Source: Streptomyces sp. 130
Lineage (GTDB): Bacteria > Actinomycetota > Actinomycetes > Streptomycetales > Streptomycetaceae
DNA: 64,000 nucleotides
Direction: 5' to 3'
NCBI RefSeq assembly: GCF_007096885.1
Contig: NZ_VJNO01000009.1
Location: forward strand, 62,001-126,000
The position numbers and the translations under genes are program-made. Positions 12,736 through 21,794 of the stretch are shown here, piece by piece; the first letter of the stretch is position 1; each line of letters opens with the position of its first letter. The notes beneath the pieces are model-generated. The model saw nothing but the letters and a program-made list of their open reading frames with translations, searched no databases and had not been told where the DNA came from.

Positions 12736-12762
12736 GCCGCCGCCCGCTATAGGCTGAGGAGC

Positions 12763-13419
12763 ATGACGTACAGCGGAGCGGTCAGGGTCGGCGGGCCCGC
12801 CGATGTGCACGAGCTGACGGACCTGATGATCTCGAAGGTCGCCGTCGGGCCGATGGACAACAACGCCTATCTGCTGCGCTGCCGGGCCACCGGCGAGCAG
12901 TTGCTGATCGACGCGGCCGACGAGGCCGGGACGCTGCTGCGGCTGATCGGTGACGACTCGATCCTCTCCGTCGTCACCACCCACCGGCACCGCGACCACT
13001 GGCAGGCGCTGGCCGAGGTCGTCGCGGCCACGGGGGCGCGCACCTACGCGGGCCGGTTCGACGCCGAGGGCATCGAGGTGCCCACGGAGGTCCTGGTCGA
13101 GGACGGCGACACCATCCGGGTCGGCGAGGTGGCGCTCACCGCCCGCCATCTGACCGGTCACACCCCGGGCTCGATCACGCTCCTGTACGACGACCCGCAC
13201 GGGGCCCCGCATCTGTTCACCGGGGACTGCCTCTTCCCCGGCGGCGTCGGCAACACGCGCAAGGACCCCGAGGCGTTCGCGAGCCTGCTGCACGACGTGG
13301 AGACCAAGCTCTTCGCGCCGCTGCCGGACGAGACCTGGGTCTACCCGGGCCACGGGCGCGACACCACGCTGGGGGACGAACGGCCCCACCTGCCCGAGTG
13401 GCGCGCCCGGGGCTGGTGA
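12763..13419 (+). CDS. Metallo-beta-lactamase fold hydrolase
   Basis: 218 aa. The metal-binding motif THRHRDHW (near residue 67) corresponds to HxHxDH; here the first His is preceded by T and the second is followed by R. HLTGHTPGS, FTGDCLFPGGVGNT and VYPGHGRDT supply the remaining ligands, giving a glyoxalase-II-like hydrolase. The substrate is unknown; a thioester is plausible, given the mycothiol-linked gene 27 bp upstream. A TAGGCT hexamer lies 7 nt before the ATG, and GAGGAG occupies the same stretch, so leaderless and ribosome-site starts are both possible. Confidence 0.9.
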   Translation: MTYSGAVRVGGPADVHELTDLMISKVAVGPMDNNAYLLRCRATGEQLLIDAADEAGTLLRLIGDDSILSVVTTHRHRDHWQALAEVVAATGARTYAGRFDAEGIEVPTEVLVEDGDTIRVGEVALTARHLTGHTPGSITLLYDDPHGAPHLFTGDCLFPGGVGNTRKDPEAFASLLHDVETKLFAPLPDETWVYPGHGRDTTLGDERPHLPEWRARGW

Positions 13420-13443
13420 GGCGGGGCCGTCCTCGTCGTCCCC

Positions 13444-14439
13444 TTACCCCCGCGACTGGACGCTGTCGCCGGTCTCCGCCTCGCGCGCCTCGGCCTCGGC
13501 CTTCTTCTTGTTGGCCATGAGGCTGGTGATCGTGGTGATGATCAGCACCCCGCAGATCACGCCGAGCGAGACCGGGATGGAGATCTCGGGGACGTGCACC
13601 CCGGACTCGTGCAGGGCGTGCAGCACGAGCTTGACGCCGATGAAGCCGAGGATCACCGACAGCCCGTAGCTGAGGTGGACCAGCTTCTCCAGCAGCCCGC
13701 CGATCAGGAAGTACAGCTGGCGCAGACCCATCAGGGCGAACGCGTTGGCGGTGAAGACGATGTACGGGTCCTGGGTGAGGCCGAAGATCGCGGGGATGGA
13801 GTCCAGCGCGAACAGCACGTCGGTGGTGCCGATGGCGAGCATGACGACCATCAGCGGGGTCATGACGCGCTTGCCGTTGTTGCGGATGAAGAGCTTGGTG
13901 CCGTGGTACCGGTCGGAGACGCCGAAGCGGCGCTCGATGCTCTTCAGGAGGCGGTTCTCCTCGAACTCCTCGTCCTCCTCGTCGGCCCGCGCCTCCTGGA
14001 TCAGCTTCCAGGCGGTGTAGATCAGGAACGCGCCGAAGATGTAGAAGATCCACGAGAAGTTGGCGATGACCGCGGCGCCGGCGGCGATGAAGACCGCCCG
14101 CAGCACCAGCGCGATCAGCACGCCGATCAGCAGCACCCGCTGCTGGAGGTGGGAGGGCACCGAGAACTTCGCCATGATCAGCACGAAGACGAAGAGGTTG
14201 TCGACGCTGAGCGACTTCTCGGTGATGTAGCCGGCGAAGAACTCGCCCGACGCCTGGGTCTCGCCGAAGACGAGCAGCCCGAGACCGAAGAGGGCGGCCA
14301 GCGCGATCCAGACGATCGTCCAGATCCCGGCTTCCTTGGTCGACACGTCATGGGGCTTGCGCCCGATGAAGAAGTCGACGGCGATGAGGGCGCACAGACC
14401 AAAGATGGTCAGCGCCCAGAGGGTCCATGAAACGTCCAC
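13444..14439 (-). CDS. terC: TerC-family integral membrane protein (probable metal exporter)
   Basis: 331 aa with about nine hydrophobic segments (first MDVSWTLWALTIFGLCALIA). The TerC signature ITEKSLSVDNLFVFVLIMAKF lies near residue 72, and a second conserved block, TDVLFALDSIPAIFGLTQDP, near 200; both contain the membrane Asp residues thought to carry metal. A charged cytoplasmic loop (EARADEEDEEFEEN) separates the two halves. TerC/Alx proteins are linked to manganese export. The start is GTG 14439, with GGAGG 4 nt upstream. That ribosome site is complementary to the 3' strand of a riboswitch-like leader. Confidence 0.93.
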   Translation of the reverse strand: MDVSWTLWALTIFGLCALIAVDFFIGRKPHDVSTKEAGIWTIVWIALAALFGLGLLVFGETQASGEFFAGYITEKSLSVDNLFVFVLIMAKFSVPSHLQQRVLLIGVLIALVLRAVFIAAGAAVIANFSWIFYIFGAFLIYTAWKLIQEARADEEDEEFEENRLLKSIERRFGVSDRYHGTKLFIRNNGKRVMTPLMVVMLAIGTTDVLFALDSIPAIFGLTQDPYIVFTANAFALMGLRQLYFLIGGLLEKLVHLSYGLSVILGFIGVKLVLHALHESGVHVPEISIPVSLGVICGVLIITTITSLMANKKKAEAEAREAETGDSVQSRG

Positions 14440-14487
14440 TGCGCCTCCGGCAGTTCGCTACGGGCTACTGATCAGCGTCGTCGCTGC

Positions 14488-14595
14488 CGGAGGTCTCTTC
14501 CACCCGGGCGCGCGGGCTGCGCGCCGGGCCGGCGCCCCGGGACCGGTCACAGTCCGTACTGACGGGAACGCCGCGTATGGGAGTACTCCCCTCCG
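14488..14595 (-). promoter_or_regulatory. yybP-ykoY (manganese) riboswitch candidate upstream of terC
   Basis: On the minus strand the element begins CGGAGGGGAGTA and ends AAGAGACCTCCG. CGGAGG (14590-14595) pairs with CCTCCG (14488-14493) to form P1, next to the highly conserved GGGGAGUA. Known yybP-ykoY aptamers begin AAAGGGGAGUAGC and end CAAGACCUUU, and include a GUCA-containing middle segment; a GTCAGTAC segment is present here. These RNAs sense Mn2+ and commonly control terC/alx genes. The P1 3' strand can alternatively pair with the terC ribosome site. Confidence 0.78.
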
Positions 14596-14726
14596 CTCCA
14601 TGAACGGTACAGGAAATACCAAGGAAAGGTAAAGAGAAGTCTAAATAATCTCCAAAACCGCAAGTCAGCTGTGTTTTGCCAGGGGTTTACGAGTCTGCAC
14701 CGAGCCGTACGGGGGCGAGCGGCGGC

Positions 14727-16655
14727 TCAGCGGGACCCGGTGCGGCGGGCGTGGGCCACCCTCTCCAGCACCTGGTCCAGGACCGTGCTCCCCGGCGGAG
14801 TCCTGGGCGGCTCGTACGTCCACGCGTGACCGACCCAGGGGTCGGCCAGATGGTCGTCGGCGACCGGGGTCACCCGCAGCAGCGAGCGCCACAGCGGGTC
14901 CAGGACCGGGCCGTACTCGGACGCCTCCTCCCGGTCCGCGACCATCATCAGGTGGACGCCCACCGAGGGTCCCTCGTCGGCGAGGTAGCGCAGCTGGGTC
15001 ACCGCCCGGTCGTCGAAGCCGTGCGGGAAGTCGTTGACGATCAGCAGCTGCTCGGCCGGGTCCAGGTCCGGCGGCAGCGAGTCGGCGGCACCGGCCCGGA
15101 TCGCCATCTGCACCAGGTCCACCCGCCGGGTGAGGTGGGCGAGGACCGAGGAGACGCCCTGGGCCCCGGCGGCGGGCGGCGAGGGCAGCACCCCGGAGCG
15201 GACCAGCGGGGCGAGCGCTTCGGCGGCCGACCCGGCCGGGTCGATGACGTGGACGGTGAACTCGTTCGGCGGGTAGACCGCGAGCAGCCGGGCCGCGTGC
15301 AGCACGGCGGTCTCCATCGCCAGCCTGCGCAGCTGGTCCGGGCCGGTCAGCGCGGCGGCCTCGGAGGCCGTGCGCCCGCTGTCGATCCACATGCCCCGCT
15401 CCAGCGGCAGCCGGACGAGGAGCGGGATGCGCAGATCGGCGCGCTCCGGGAGGTGGAGGTCGCCGATGCGCAGCGCCATGGGGATCTCCATCGGCACCCG
15501 GTAGCCGTGCCAGACGGGGTTGTCCCAGCCCGCGTAGGGGGCCGGCAGCGCGGGCTCCACGACGGCGGACTCGGCGTCGAGCTGGGCGAGGTCGCGGTCC
15601 AGGGACTCACGGGCCCGGGCGGTCAGCTCGTCCCGCTTGGCGCGGGCCTCCTCGCGGGCCCGGTCGCCCGCTCCCCCGATGCGGCTGCGCGGGTCGGACA
15701 GGGTGCGCTCCAGCTCCTGGTCCATCCGGGACTCGGCGAAGTCGACGGCGCTGCGGTAGGCGGCGACGGCCCGGGCCAGGTCCTCGAACATGCCCCACAC
15801 CTGGTTGTACAGGCGCTCGTCCATGGACCAGCCGGTCGCGTCCCCGGCGACGGGCTGGGCGGGCTGACCCGGTTGCGCGGGCGGCGCGGCCGGGGGCGGC
15901 GGCGGGGGCGCGGTGGGCAGGCGGCGCGGGTGCGCGTAGTCGATCGGGCCGGCCGGGGCGGCCGGCTCCGCCAGGGGCTCGGGCTGCGGGGGCGCGGGCG
16001 GCGGGACGGGCGGCTGCCCGTCGCCGGGGGCGGGGGCCGGGGTGGGCGCGTGCCTGACCCGGTCGCCCTCCGGGGTGCGGGGCGGCGGGGACACCGAGCG
16101 GGCCAGGCCCCGGGCGACCGCCTCCTGGATCGTCCCGGCCAGCTCGGCGGCCCGGTCCAGGCCCTGGTCGGCGAGCATGGCCGCGAGGCCGCCCGCGTAC
16201 CCCTGGCCGACCGCGCGGACCTTCCAGGCGCCTTGGCGGCGGTACAGCTCGAGGGCGGCGACCGCGGACTCGCTGTCGAGGCCGGTCAGCGTGAAGGTGG
16301 CGATCTCGGTGCCGTCGAGGGCGGTCACCGCGACGAAGGGCGAGGCGACGGCGCCGAAGCGGGTCGGCCCGCCGGCGCCGAGCGGGAGGGCCAGCAGCAC
16401 CGTGACCCGGTGGACCCCGGCGGGCAGGGCGTCGAGGTCGACGGCGAGGCGGTGGCCGGCGGCGGCCTGCCGGGACACTTCGAGGCCGTGCAGCTGCGGC
16501 GATCCGGGGTGGGCGACCCACTCGGCGCCGGCCACTGTGCCGTGCTCGTCGCCGAGCGTGGCGCCGGCCACGACGGGCGTCCCGGCCGATATCCGGATCT
16601 CCAGACGGGTCTGGGGCAAGGTGTGGTTCTGCCCCCGGACCAGCTCGGCCGTCAT
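14727..16655 (-). CDS. TerD-domain protein fused to a large C-terminal domain
   Basis: 642 aa. Residues 1-185 resemble TerD stress proteins (MTAELVRGQNHTLPQTRLEI, VVAGATLGDEHGTV, FTLTGLDSESAVAALELYRR, WKVRAVGQGYAGGLAAML). Residues 190-285 form a Pro-rich linker. Residues 290-370 are helical and charged (a probable coiled coil). Residues 375-640 resemble FtsK/SpoIIIE-like ATPase folds (ELTIPLLVRLP-like region, LLIVNDFPHGFDDRAVTQLR, VGVHLMMVADREE), but I see no intact Walker A P-loop; GMWIDSGRTAS occupies that place. It may be a catalytically dead scaffold. It lies downstream of terD on the same strand. Confidence 0.75.
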   Translation of the reverse strand: MTAELVRGQNHTLPQTRLEIRISAGTPVVAGATLGDEHGTVAGAEWVAHPGSPQLHGLEVSRQAAAGHRLAVDLDALPAGVHRVTVLLALPLGAGGPTRFGAVASPFVAVTALDGTEIATFTLTGLDSESAVAALELYRRQGAWKVRAVGQGYAGGLAAMLADQGLDRAAELAGTIQEAVARGLARSVSPPPRTPEGDRVRHAPTPAPAPGDGQPPVPPPAPPQPEPLAEPAAPAGPIDYAHPRRLPTAPPPPPPAAPPAQPGQPAQPVAGDATGWSMDERLYNQVWGMFEDLARAVAAYRSAVDFAESRMDQELERTLSDPRSRIGGAGDRAREEARAKRDELTARARESLDRDLAQLDAESAVVEPALPAPYAGWDNPVWHGYRVPMEIPMALRIGDLHLPERADLRIPLLVRLPLERGMWIDSGRTASEAAALTGPDQLRRLAMETAVLHAARLLAVYPPNEFTVHVIDPAGSAAEALAPLVRSGVLPSPPAAGAQGVSSVLAHLTRRVDLVQMAIRAGAADSLPPDLDPAEQLLIVNDFPHGFDDRAVTQLRYLADEGPSVGVHLMMVADREEASEYGPVLDPLWRSLLRVTPVADDHLADPWVGHAWTYEPPRTPPGSTVLDQVLERVAHARRTGSR

Positions 16656-16700
16656 TGCCCTGTCCCCTCGACGTGTTACCGCTGGTGTTGGTGAAGTACG

Positions 16701-16740
16701 CGGGCAGCTCCCGGTGGCCGATGCCGCCGGGAGCTGCCCG
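16701..16740 (-). terminator. Terminator downstream of terD
   Basis: CGGGCAGCTCCCGG (16701-16714) pairs perfectly with CCGGGAGCTGCCCG (16727-16740). It separates terD from the TerD-fusion gene. Confidence 0.8.
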
Positions 16741-16776
16741 TACCGTGCTGCGGACCTCGCGGTCCGGTGTGCCGTC

Positions 16777-17355
16777 CTACAGGTGCGGCAGGATCGCCGG
16801 CATGAGGTCCTGGAAGGTGCGGCCGTTGGCCGGGGTGCCGATGGCGGTCATCTTCCAGGCGTTGCCCGCCCGGTGCACCTTCGCCATGATCTGCGCGGTG
16901 TACTGCCCGCCGCCGTCCAGCGTGTAGCGGGCGAGCTCCTGGCCGTTGGTCTCGTCCACGATGCGGCAGAAGGCGTTCTGCACCTCCTGGAACGTCTGGC
17001 CGGTGAAGGAGTTCACCGTGAAGACGATCTGGTCGATGTGGACCGGCACCCGCTGGAGGTCCACGAGGATCGCCTCGTCGTCGCCGCCGGAACCGGCACC
17101 GCCCACGAGGTTGTCCCCGGTGTGCCGCACCGAGCCGTCGTCGCTGGTGAGGTGCCGGAAGAACACGACGTCCACCGGCTGCTTGTCGGCGAACAGGACG
17201 GCCGAGGCGTCCAGGTCGATCTCCCGGGTGCGCGAGCCGAACAGGCCGCGGCGCGGTGCCGCCTGCCAGCCGAGCCCCATCCGTACCGCGGTCAGGGTCC
17301 CCCCGTCGCTCTTCTGCAGGCTGATGGCCTGACCCTTGGTCATGTTGACCGTCAC
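16777..17355 (-). CDS. terD: TerD-family stress protein
   Basis: 192 aa, starting at GTG 17355 (MTVNMTKGQAISLQK, the standard TerD N-terminus) with a GAGAGGGGAC ribosome site. Calcium-binding signature residues are visible in MGLGWQ, EIDLDASAVLF, NLVGGAGSGGDDEAILVDL and VNSFTGQTFQEVQNAFCRI. TerD proteins bind Ca2+ and are induced by oxidative and envelope stress; tellurite resistance is only one phenotype. Streptomyces encodes many copies. Here it lies upstream of a larger TerD-fusion gene and not far from a TerC gene, but the three appear to be separate transcription units. Confidence 0.95.
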   Translation of the reverse strand: MTVNMTKGQAISLQKSDGGTLTAVRMGLGWQAAPRRGLFGSRTREIDLDASAVLFADKQPVDVVFFRHLTSDDGSVRHTGDNLVGGAGSGGDDEAILVDLQRVPVHIDQIVFTVNSFTGQTFQEVQNAFCRIVDETNGQELARYTLDGGGQYTAQIMAKVHRAGNAWKMTAIGTPANGRTFQDLMPAILPHL

Positions 17356-17492
17356 GCGCTGTCCCCTCTCCGCATTCCCCGCAACCGTCCTTGTGCGGTT
17401 TCCCAGCACCCTACGCAGTGGTGTCATCCGCGCGGAGGGCCTGGGCCGTTTTGTGTCGGTCCTGCAACATGCGGCCCGGACCGCCCGGCCGG

Positions 17493-19661
17493 TCAGGCCA
17501 GACCGGCCTCGCGCATCTGGCGCAGCTCCTTCTTCAGCTCGCCCACCTCGTCGCGCAGCCGGGCGGCGACCTCGAACTGGAGATCGGCCGCGGCGGCGCG
17601 CATCCGGTCCGTCATCTCCTCGATGATCCCGGCCAGTTCGGTCGCCGGCCGGTCGGTGACCGCCGGCGCCTCCCGGCCCGCCTTGCCCGCCTTGCCGGCC
17701 TTCGCGGACTTCCCGGCCGTCGCCGCCTTGCCGTCGCCCGGCACGGCGTGCTTGCCGAGGGCGGGCACGGGCGCCTTGCCCTCCTTGCCCTGGCGGTAGC
17801 CGGTGCCGAGCAGCTGCTCGGTGTCGATCTCCTCGCGGGCGATGGTGGCGACGATGTCGTTGATCTTCTTGCGCAGCGGCTGCGGGTCGATGCCGCGCTC
17901 GGTGTTGTAGGCGATCTGCTTCTCGCGGCGGCGGTTGGTCTCGTCGATGGCCTGCGCCATGGCCGGGGTGACCTTGTCCGCGTACATGTGGACCTGGCCC
18001 GAGACGTTGCGCGCCGCGCGGCCGATGGTCTGGATCAGCGAGGTGCCCGAGCGCAGGAAGCCCTGCTTGTCGGCGTCGAGGATGGCCACGAGCGACACCT
18101 CGGGCAGGTCCAGGCCCTCGCGCAGGAGGTTGATCCCGACCAGGACGTCGTACTCGCCGGAGCGCAGCTCGCGCAGCAGCTCGATGCGGCGCAGCGTGTC
18201 GACGTCGCTGTGGAGGTAGCGGACCTGGATGCCGAGCTCCAGGAAGTAGTCGGTCAGGTCCTCGGCCATCTTCTTGGTGAGCGTGGTGACCAGGACCCGT
18301 TCGTCGCGCTCGGCGCGCGCCCGGATCTCGTGCACCAGGTCGTCGATCTGGCCCTCGGTGGGCTTGACGACGACCTCGGGGTCGACCAGGCCGGTCGGGC
18401 GGATGATCTGCTCCACGAATCCGTCGCCGCGGGACATCTCGTAGTTGCCCGGGGTGGCGGAGAGGTAGACCGTCTGGTTGATCCGCTGGAGGAACTCCTC
18501 CCACTTCAGCGGGCGGTTGTCCAGGGCGGACGGCAGCCGGAAGCCGTGGTCGACCAGGGTCCGCTTGCGGGAGGCGTCGCCCTCGTACATGGCGCCGATC
18601 TGCGGGACCGTGACGTGCGACTCGTCCAGCACCAGGAGGAAGTCCTCCGGGAAGTAGTCGAGGAGGGTGTTGGGGGCGGTGCCGGGGGAACGGCCGTCGA
18701 AGTGCATCGAGTAGTTCTCGACGCCGGAGCAGGTGCCGATCTGGCGGAGCATCTCGATGTCGTAGGTCGTACGCATGCGCAGCCGCTGGGCCTCCAGCAT
18801 CTTGCCCTGCTTCTCCAGCTCGGCCAGGCGCTCCTCCAGCTCCCGCTCGATGCCGCTGACGGCCTTCTCCATGCGCTCGGGCCCCGCCACGTAGTGGCTG
18901 GCGGGAAAGACGTGGAGGGACTGGTCCTCGCTGATGACCTCGCCGGTCAGCGGATGCAGCGTGGACAGGGCCTCGATCTCGTCGCCGAACATCTCGATGC
19001 GGACGGCGAGCTCCTCGTAGACCGGGAAGATCTCGATGGTGTCGCCGCGCACCCGGAAGGTGCCCCGGGTGAAGGCCAGGTCGTTGCGCGTGTACTGGAT
19101 CTCCACGAAGCGGCGCAGCAGCGCGTCGCGGTCGATCTCCTGGCCCACCTTGAGCTGGACCATGCGGTCGACGTACTCCTGCGGCGTACCGAGGCCGTAG
19201 ATGCAGGAGACGGAGGCGACCACGACGACGTCGCGCCGGGTGAGCAGCGAGTTGGTCGCGGAGTGGCGCAGCCGCTCGACCTCTTCGTTGATCGAGGAGT
19301 CCTTCTCGATGTAGGTGTCCGACTGCGGGACGTACGCCTCGGGCTGGTAGTAGTCGTAGTACGAGACGAAGTACTCGACGGCGTTGTTCGGGAGGAGCTC
19401 GCGGAACTCGTTGGCCAGCTGGGCGGCGAGCGTCTTGTTCGGCGCCATGACCAGGGTGGGGCGCTGGAGCTTCTCGATCATCCACGCGGTGGTCGCGGAT
19501 TTGCCGGTGCCGGTCGCGCCGAGGAGCACGACGTCCTTCTCACCCGCGCGGACGCGCTTCTCCAGCTCGGCGATGGCCGTGGGCTGGTCGCCGCTGGGCT
19601 GATAGGGGCTGACGACCTCGAAAGGCGCCACCGTACGTTCGATCTTCGAGACTGGCCGCAT
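17493..19661 (-). CDS. uvrB: Excinuclease ABC subunit B
   Basis: 722 aa. The SF2 helicase-like damage verifier of nucleotide excision repair. Walker [11 protein letters not shown] lies near residue 46; the beta-hairpin motif is [16 protein letters not shown] is in [13 protein letters not shown]; motif VI is QTIGRAARN. The C-terminal UVR domain ([20 protein letters not shown]) contacts UvrC. A Lys/Ala/Gly-rich insert precedes the UVR domain (residues about 620-665), an elaboration typical of actinomycetes. The start ATG is 6 nt after the -10 of a near-perfect RecA-NDp promoter, predicting a leaderless, damage-inducible mRNA. Confidence 0.97.
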   Translation of the reverse strand: MRPVSKIERTVAPFEVVSPYQPSGDQPTAIAELEKRVRAGEKDVVLLGATGTGKSATTAWMIEKLQRPTLVMAPNKTLAAQLANEFRELLPNNAVEYFVSYYDYYQPEAYVPQSDTYIEKDSSINEEVERLRHSATNSLLTRRDVVVVASVSCIYGLGTPQEYVDRMVQLKVGQEIDRDALLRRFVEIQYTRNDLAFTRGTFRVRGDTIEIFPVYEELAVRIEMFGDEIEALSTLHPLTGEVISEDQSLHVFPASHYVAGPERMEKAVSGIERELEERLAELEKQGKMLEAQRLRMRTTYDIEMLRQIGTCSGVENYSMHFDGRSPGTAPNTLLDYFPEDFLLVLDESHVTVPQIGAMYEGDASRKRTLVDHGFRLPSALDNRPLKWEEFLQRINQTVYLSATPGNYEMSRGDGFVEQIIRPTGLVDPEVVVKPTEGQIDDLVHEIRARAERDERVLVTTLTKKMAEDLTDYFLELGIQVRYLHSDVDTLRRIELLRELRSGEYDVLVGINLLREGLDLPEVSLVAILDADKQGFLRSGTSLIQTIGRAARNVSGQVHMYADKVTPAMAQAIDETNRRREKQIAYNTERGIDPQPLRKKINDIVATIAREEIDTEQLLGTGYRQGKEGKAPVPALGKHAVPGDGKAATAGKSAKAGKAGKAGREAPAVTDRPATELAGIIEEMTDRMRAAAADLQFEVAARLRDEVGELKKELRQMREAGLA

Positions 19662-19667
19662 GCAACC

Positions 19668-19690
19668 ACCGTACGACCCGCCACTGACAA
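19668..19690 (-). promoter_or_regulatory. RecA-NDp (PafBC-type) promoter of uvrB
   Basis: The minus strand shows TTGTCAGTGGC, 6 nt, then TACGGT, with the ATG 6 nt further on. This matches TTGTCRGTG-N8-TANNNT at every specified position. Confidence 0.88.
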
Positions 19691-19700
19691 CGGGGCCGGT

Positions 19701-20579
19701 TCACCAGTCCGCGGACTCCACGGCGTCGCGCGGGCGGGAGTGGAAGGAGGCCGGGTCGGCGTACGTGCCGAAGCGCGGGACCTGGCTCCGTGGCGGGACG
19801 CCGGGCACCCGCGCGGCGCGCGGGTCGTCCCAGTCGGGCGTGCCCATGACCACCAGCGGATCGAACATGACCACGACGGCGGCCAGCAGCAGGAAGCAGA
19901 CGGGGCCGAGCAGCATGGGCACGAGCAGCGATCCAGGGCTGTCGCCGGGGGCGTGGGCCGCGGTCGCGGCGGACGGGTGCAGATGGACCCGGAGCGCGGC
20001 CATGCCGGTGTAGTGCATGCCGCTCACGGCGACGCCCATCACGACGCTCGCGCCGAGGCTGGGCAGGAAGCCGTGGATGGAGACGGCGGCCCAGAGCGCG
20101 GCGGTCGAGGCGACGACGGCGACGACCACGGAGAGGGCCACGGTGACCGTGTCGTACTCGAACCGCCCATCAAGCCTCATCCCGGCCATGCCGAGGTAAT
20201 GCATGGAGGCCACACCGAGTCCGGTGATCGTGCCTCCCGTCACCAGGGCCATGCGGGTGGCGCCCCGGTACCCGACCAGGAAGATCCCGATGCCGACCAT
20301 GACGACCGCGACGGCGAGGCTGGCGAAGGTGATCGGTTTGTCGTAGCCGATCGGCACCTCTTCGACGGAGAAGCCCGTCATCGCGATGAAGTGCATGGTC
20401 CAGATGCCCGAACCTATGGAGGTCGCCCCGAGAGCCAGCCAGCCGGCCCTGAAGGAACGCTCGGTACGCAGTGACCGTGTGGTGCAGCGCAGGCCCAGCG
20501 CCGCGCCGAGGCACGCCATGAGGAACGCCGCCACAGGGGTCACCGCCCCGTAGCTGAAGCCGTCGATCGTGCCCTGCAT
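19701..20579 (-). CDS. MHYT-domain integral membrane protein
   Basis: 292 aa with about seven membrane helices. Three motifs of the MHYT sensor domain are seen: WTMHFIAMTGF (residue about 62), ASMHYLGMAGM (about 127) and SGMHYTGMAAL (about 190). Conserved Met and His are proposed to bind copper and sense oxygen, CO or NO. There is no GGDEF, EAL or other output domain; after the last helix only a 45-residue cytoplasmic tail remains (DPLVVMGTPDWDDPRAARV). ATG 20579 is chosen because MQGTIDGFSYG is the usual N-terminus; the frame remains open upstream without coding sense. Confidence 0.92.
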   Translation of the reverse strand: MQGTIDGFSYGAVTPVAAFLMACLGAALGLRCTTRSLRTERSFRAGWLALGATSIGSGIWTMHFIAMTGFSVEEVPIGYDKPITFASLAVAVVMVGIGIFLVGYRGATRMALVTGGTITGLGVASMHYLGMAGMRLDGRFEYDTVTVALSVVVAVVASTAALWAAVSIHGFLPSLGASVVMGVAVSGMHYTGMAALRVHLHPSAATAAHAPGDSPGSLLVPMLLGPVCFLLLAAVVVMFDPLVVMGTPDWDDPRAARVPGVPPRSQVPRFGTYADPASFHSRPRDAVESADW

Positions 20580-20809
20580 CCTTGTACGCCCTTCGCAGCA
20601 GCAAGCCCGGGTCAGGACGATCCCAGGGCCCGTCGTCCGGGCGCAAGGCCCGGCGGTCACAACTGAAGTGCCGCATCTTATCGACCTGGCCGACAGCGCG
20701 TGACGCGGTCCCCGAGGGGCGTTCACACGGTGGCCATCCTTCGCCTGTCCCCCGTTCGGGGGCGGCTGGGACGCTCGTGCCGGCCGCAACCCTGACGCAA
20801 GGAGTCCAC

Positions 20810-21748
20810 GTGTCCCCTGGCACCGCTACCGCCTCCGTCGCCGCCGCCGCCGTCATGGGCGCCGGCACGTTGCTGATGTCGAATCCGGGCACCCCGGTCA
20901 CGGACGCCCCGCCGGCCCGGCACCCGGTCCGGCAGATCGCCCCGGTCCGCACGGCCGCCGACGCGGCGGCGGACCACCCGCGCGTCTACGCGCACCGGGG
21001 CGCCTCCGCGTACGCCCCCGAGAACACGCTCACGGCCGTGGACAAGGCCGACGCCCTGGGCTTCACCTGGGTGGAGAACGACGTCCAGCTCACCAGGGAC
21101 GGGGTGGTGGTCGTGATCCACGACACGGACCTCAGACGGACGACGAACGCCGAGGAGGTGTTCCCGGACCGCGCGCCCTGGGCGGTCAAGGACTTCACGG
21201 CCGCCGAGATCTCCCGGCTGGACGCGGGCGGCTGGTTCGGGCCCGCTTACGCCGGGAGCCGGGTGCCGACCCTGCGCCAGTATCTGAAGCGGCTCGGCCA
21301 CAACGGCCAGAACCTCCTGCTGGAGATCAAGAGCCCGGAGAGCTACCCGGGGATCGAGCGGGCGACCCTGCGGGTGCTGGACGAGGAGGGCTGGCTGGAC
21401 CGGAGCCACGTCCAGGGCCGCCTGGTGATCCAGAGCTTCGGTGCCGACAGCGTGCGGACGGTGCACTCCCTGCGCCCGGACGTGGTCACCGGCTTCCTCG
21501 GCGCCCCGGCCGTCTCCGAGCTGCCCGCGTACGCCGCGTTCGCCGACCAGATCAACCCCTCGTACGCCGGCCTGACGGGCGGCTATGTGAAGGCGGCGCA
21601 CGCCCTGAAGGGCCCGCACGGCAAGACGCTCCAGGTCAACCCCTGGACGGTGAACGACGCGGCGGCGGCGCGCCGGGTCCAGGACATGGGGGTGGACGGG
21701 ATCATCACGAACACCCCCGACGTGGTGCGCGCGGCCACGCGGGGCTGA
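20810..21748 (+). CDS. Secreted glycerophosphodiester phosphodiesterase
   Basis: 312 aa, GTG start at 20810 with AAGGAG 5 nt upstream. Residues 1-30 are a signal-like hydrophobic segment (ASVAAAAVMGAGTLLMS). Catalytic residues of the GDPD TIM barrel are visible: HRGASAYAPENT (near residue 62), ENDVQLTRDGVVVVIHD with the second His, and LLLEIKSPE. C-terminal VNPWTVNDAAAARRVQDMGVDGI is also typical. It hydrolyses glycerophosphodiesters from phospholipid or teichoic acid breakdown to glycerol 3-phosphate and an alcohol. It probably acts outside the membrane. Confidence 0.94.
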   Translation: MSPGTATASVAAAAVMGAGTLLMSNPGTPVTDAPPARHPVRQIAPVRTAADAAADHPRVYAHRGASAYAPENTLTAVDKADALGFTWVENDVQLTRDGVVVVIHDTDLRRTTNAEEVFPDRAPWAVKDFTAAEISRLDAGGWFGPAYAGSRVPTLRQYLKRLGHNGQNLLLEIKSPESYPGIERATLRVLDEEGWLDRSHVQGRLVIQSFGADSVRTVHSLRPDVVTGFLGAPAVSELPAYAAFADQINPSYAGLTGGYVKAAHALKGPHGKTLQVNPWTVNDAAAARRVQDMGVDGIITNTPDVVRAATRG

Positions 21749-21765
21749 GGCGGTTCCGGGTCCCG

Positions 21766-21788
21766 TTGTCAGTGGGCGGCCGTACGGT
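21766..21788 (+). promoter_or_regulatory. RecA-NDp (PafBC-type) promoter of ogt
   Basis: TTGTCAGTGGG, 6 nt, then TACGGT, followed after 6 nt by the ogt ATG. Box, spacing, -10 and start distance are those of the uvrB promoter. Confidence 0.87.
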
Positions 21789-21794
21789 GGCGGC

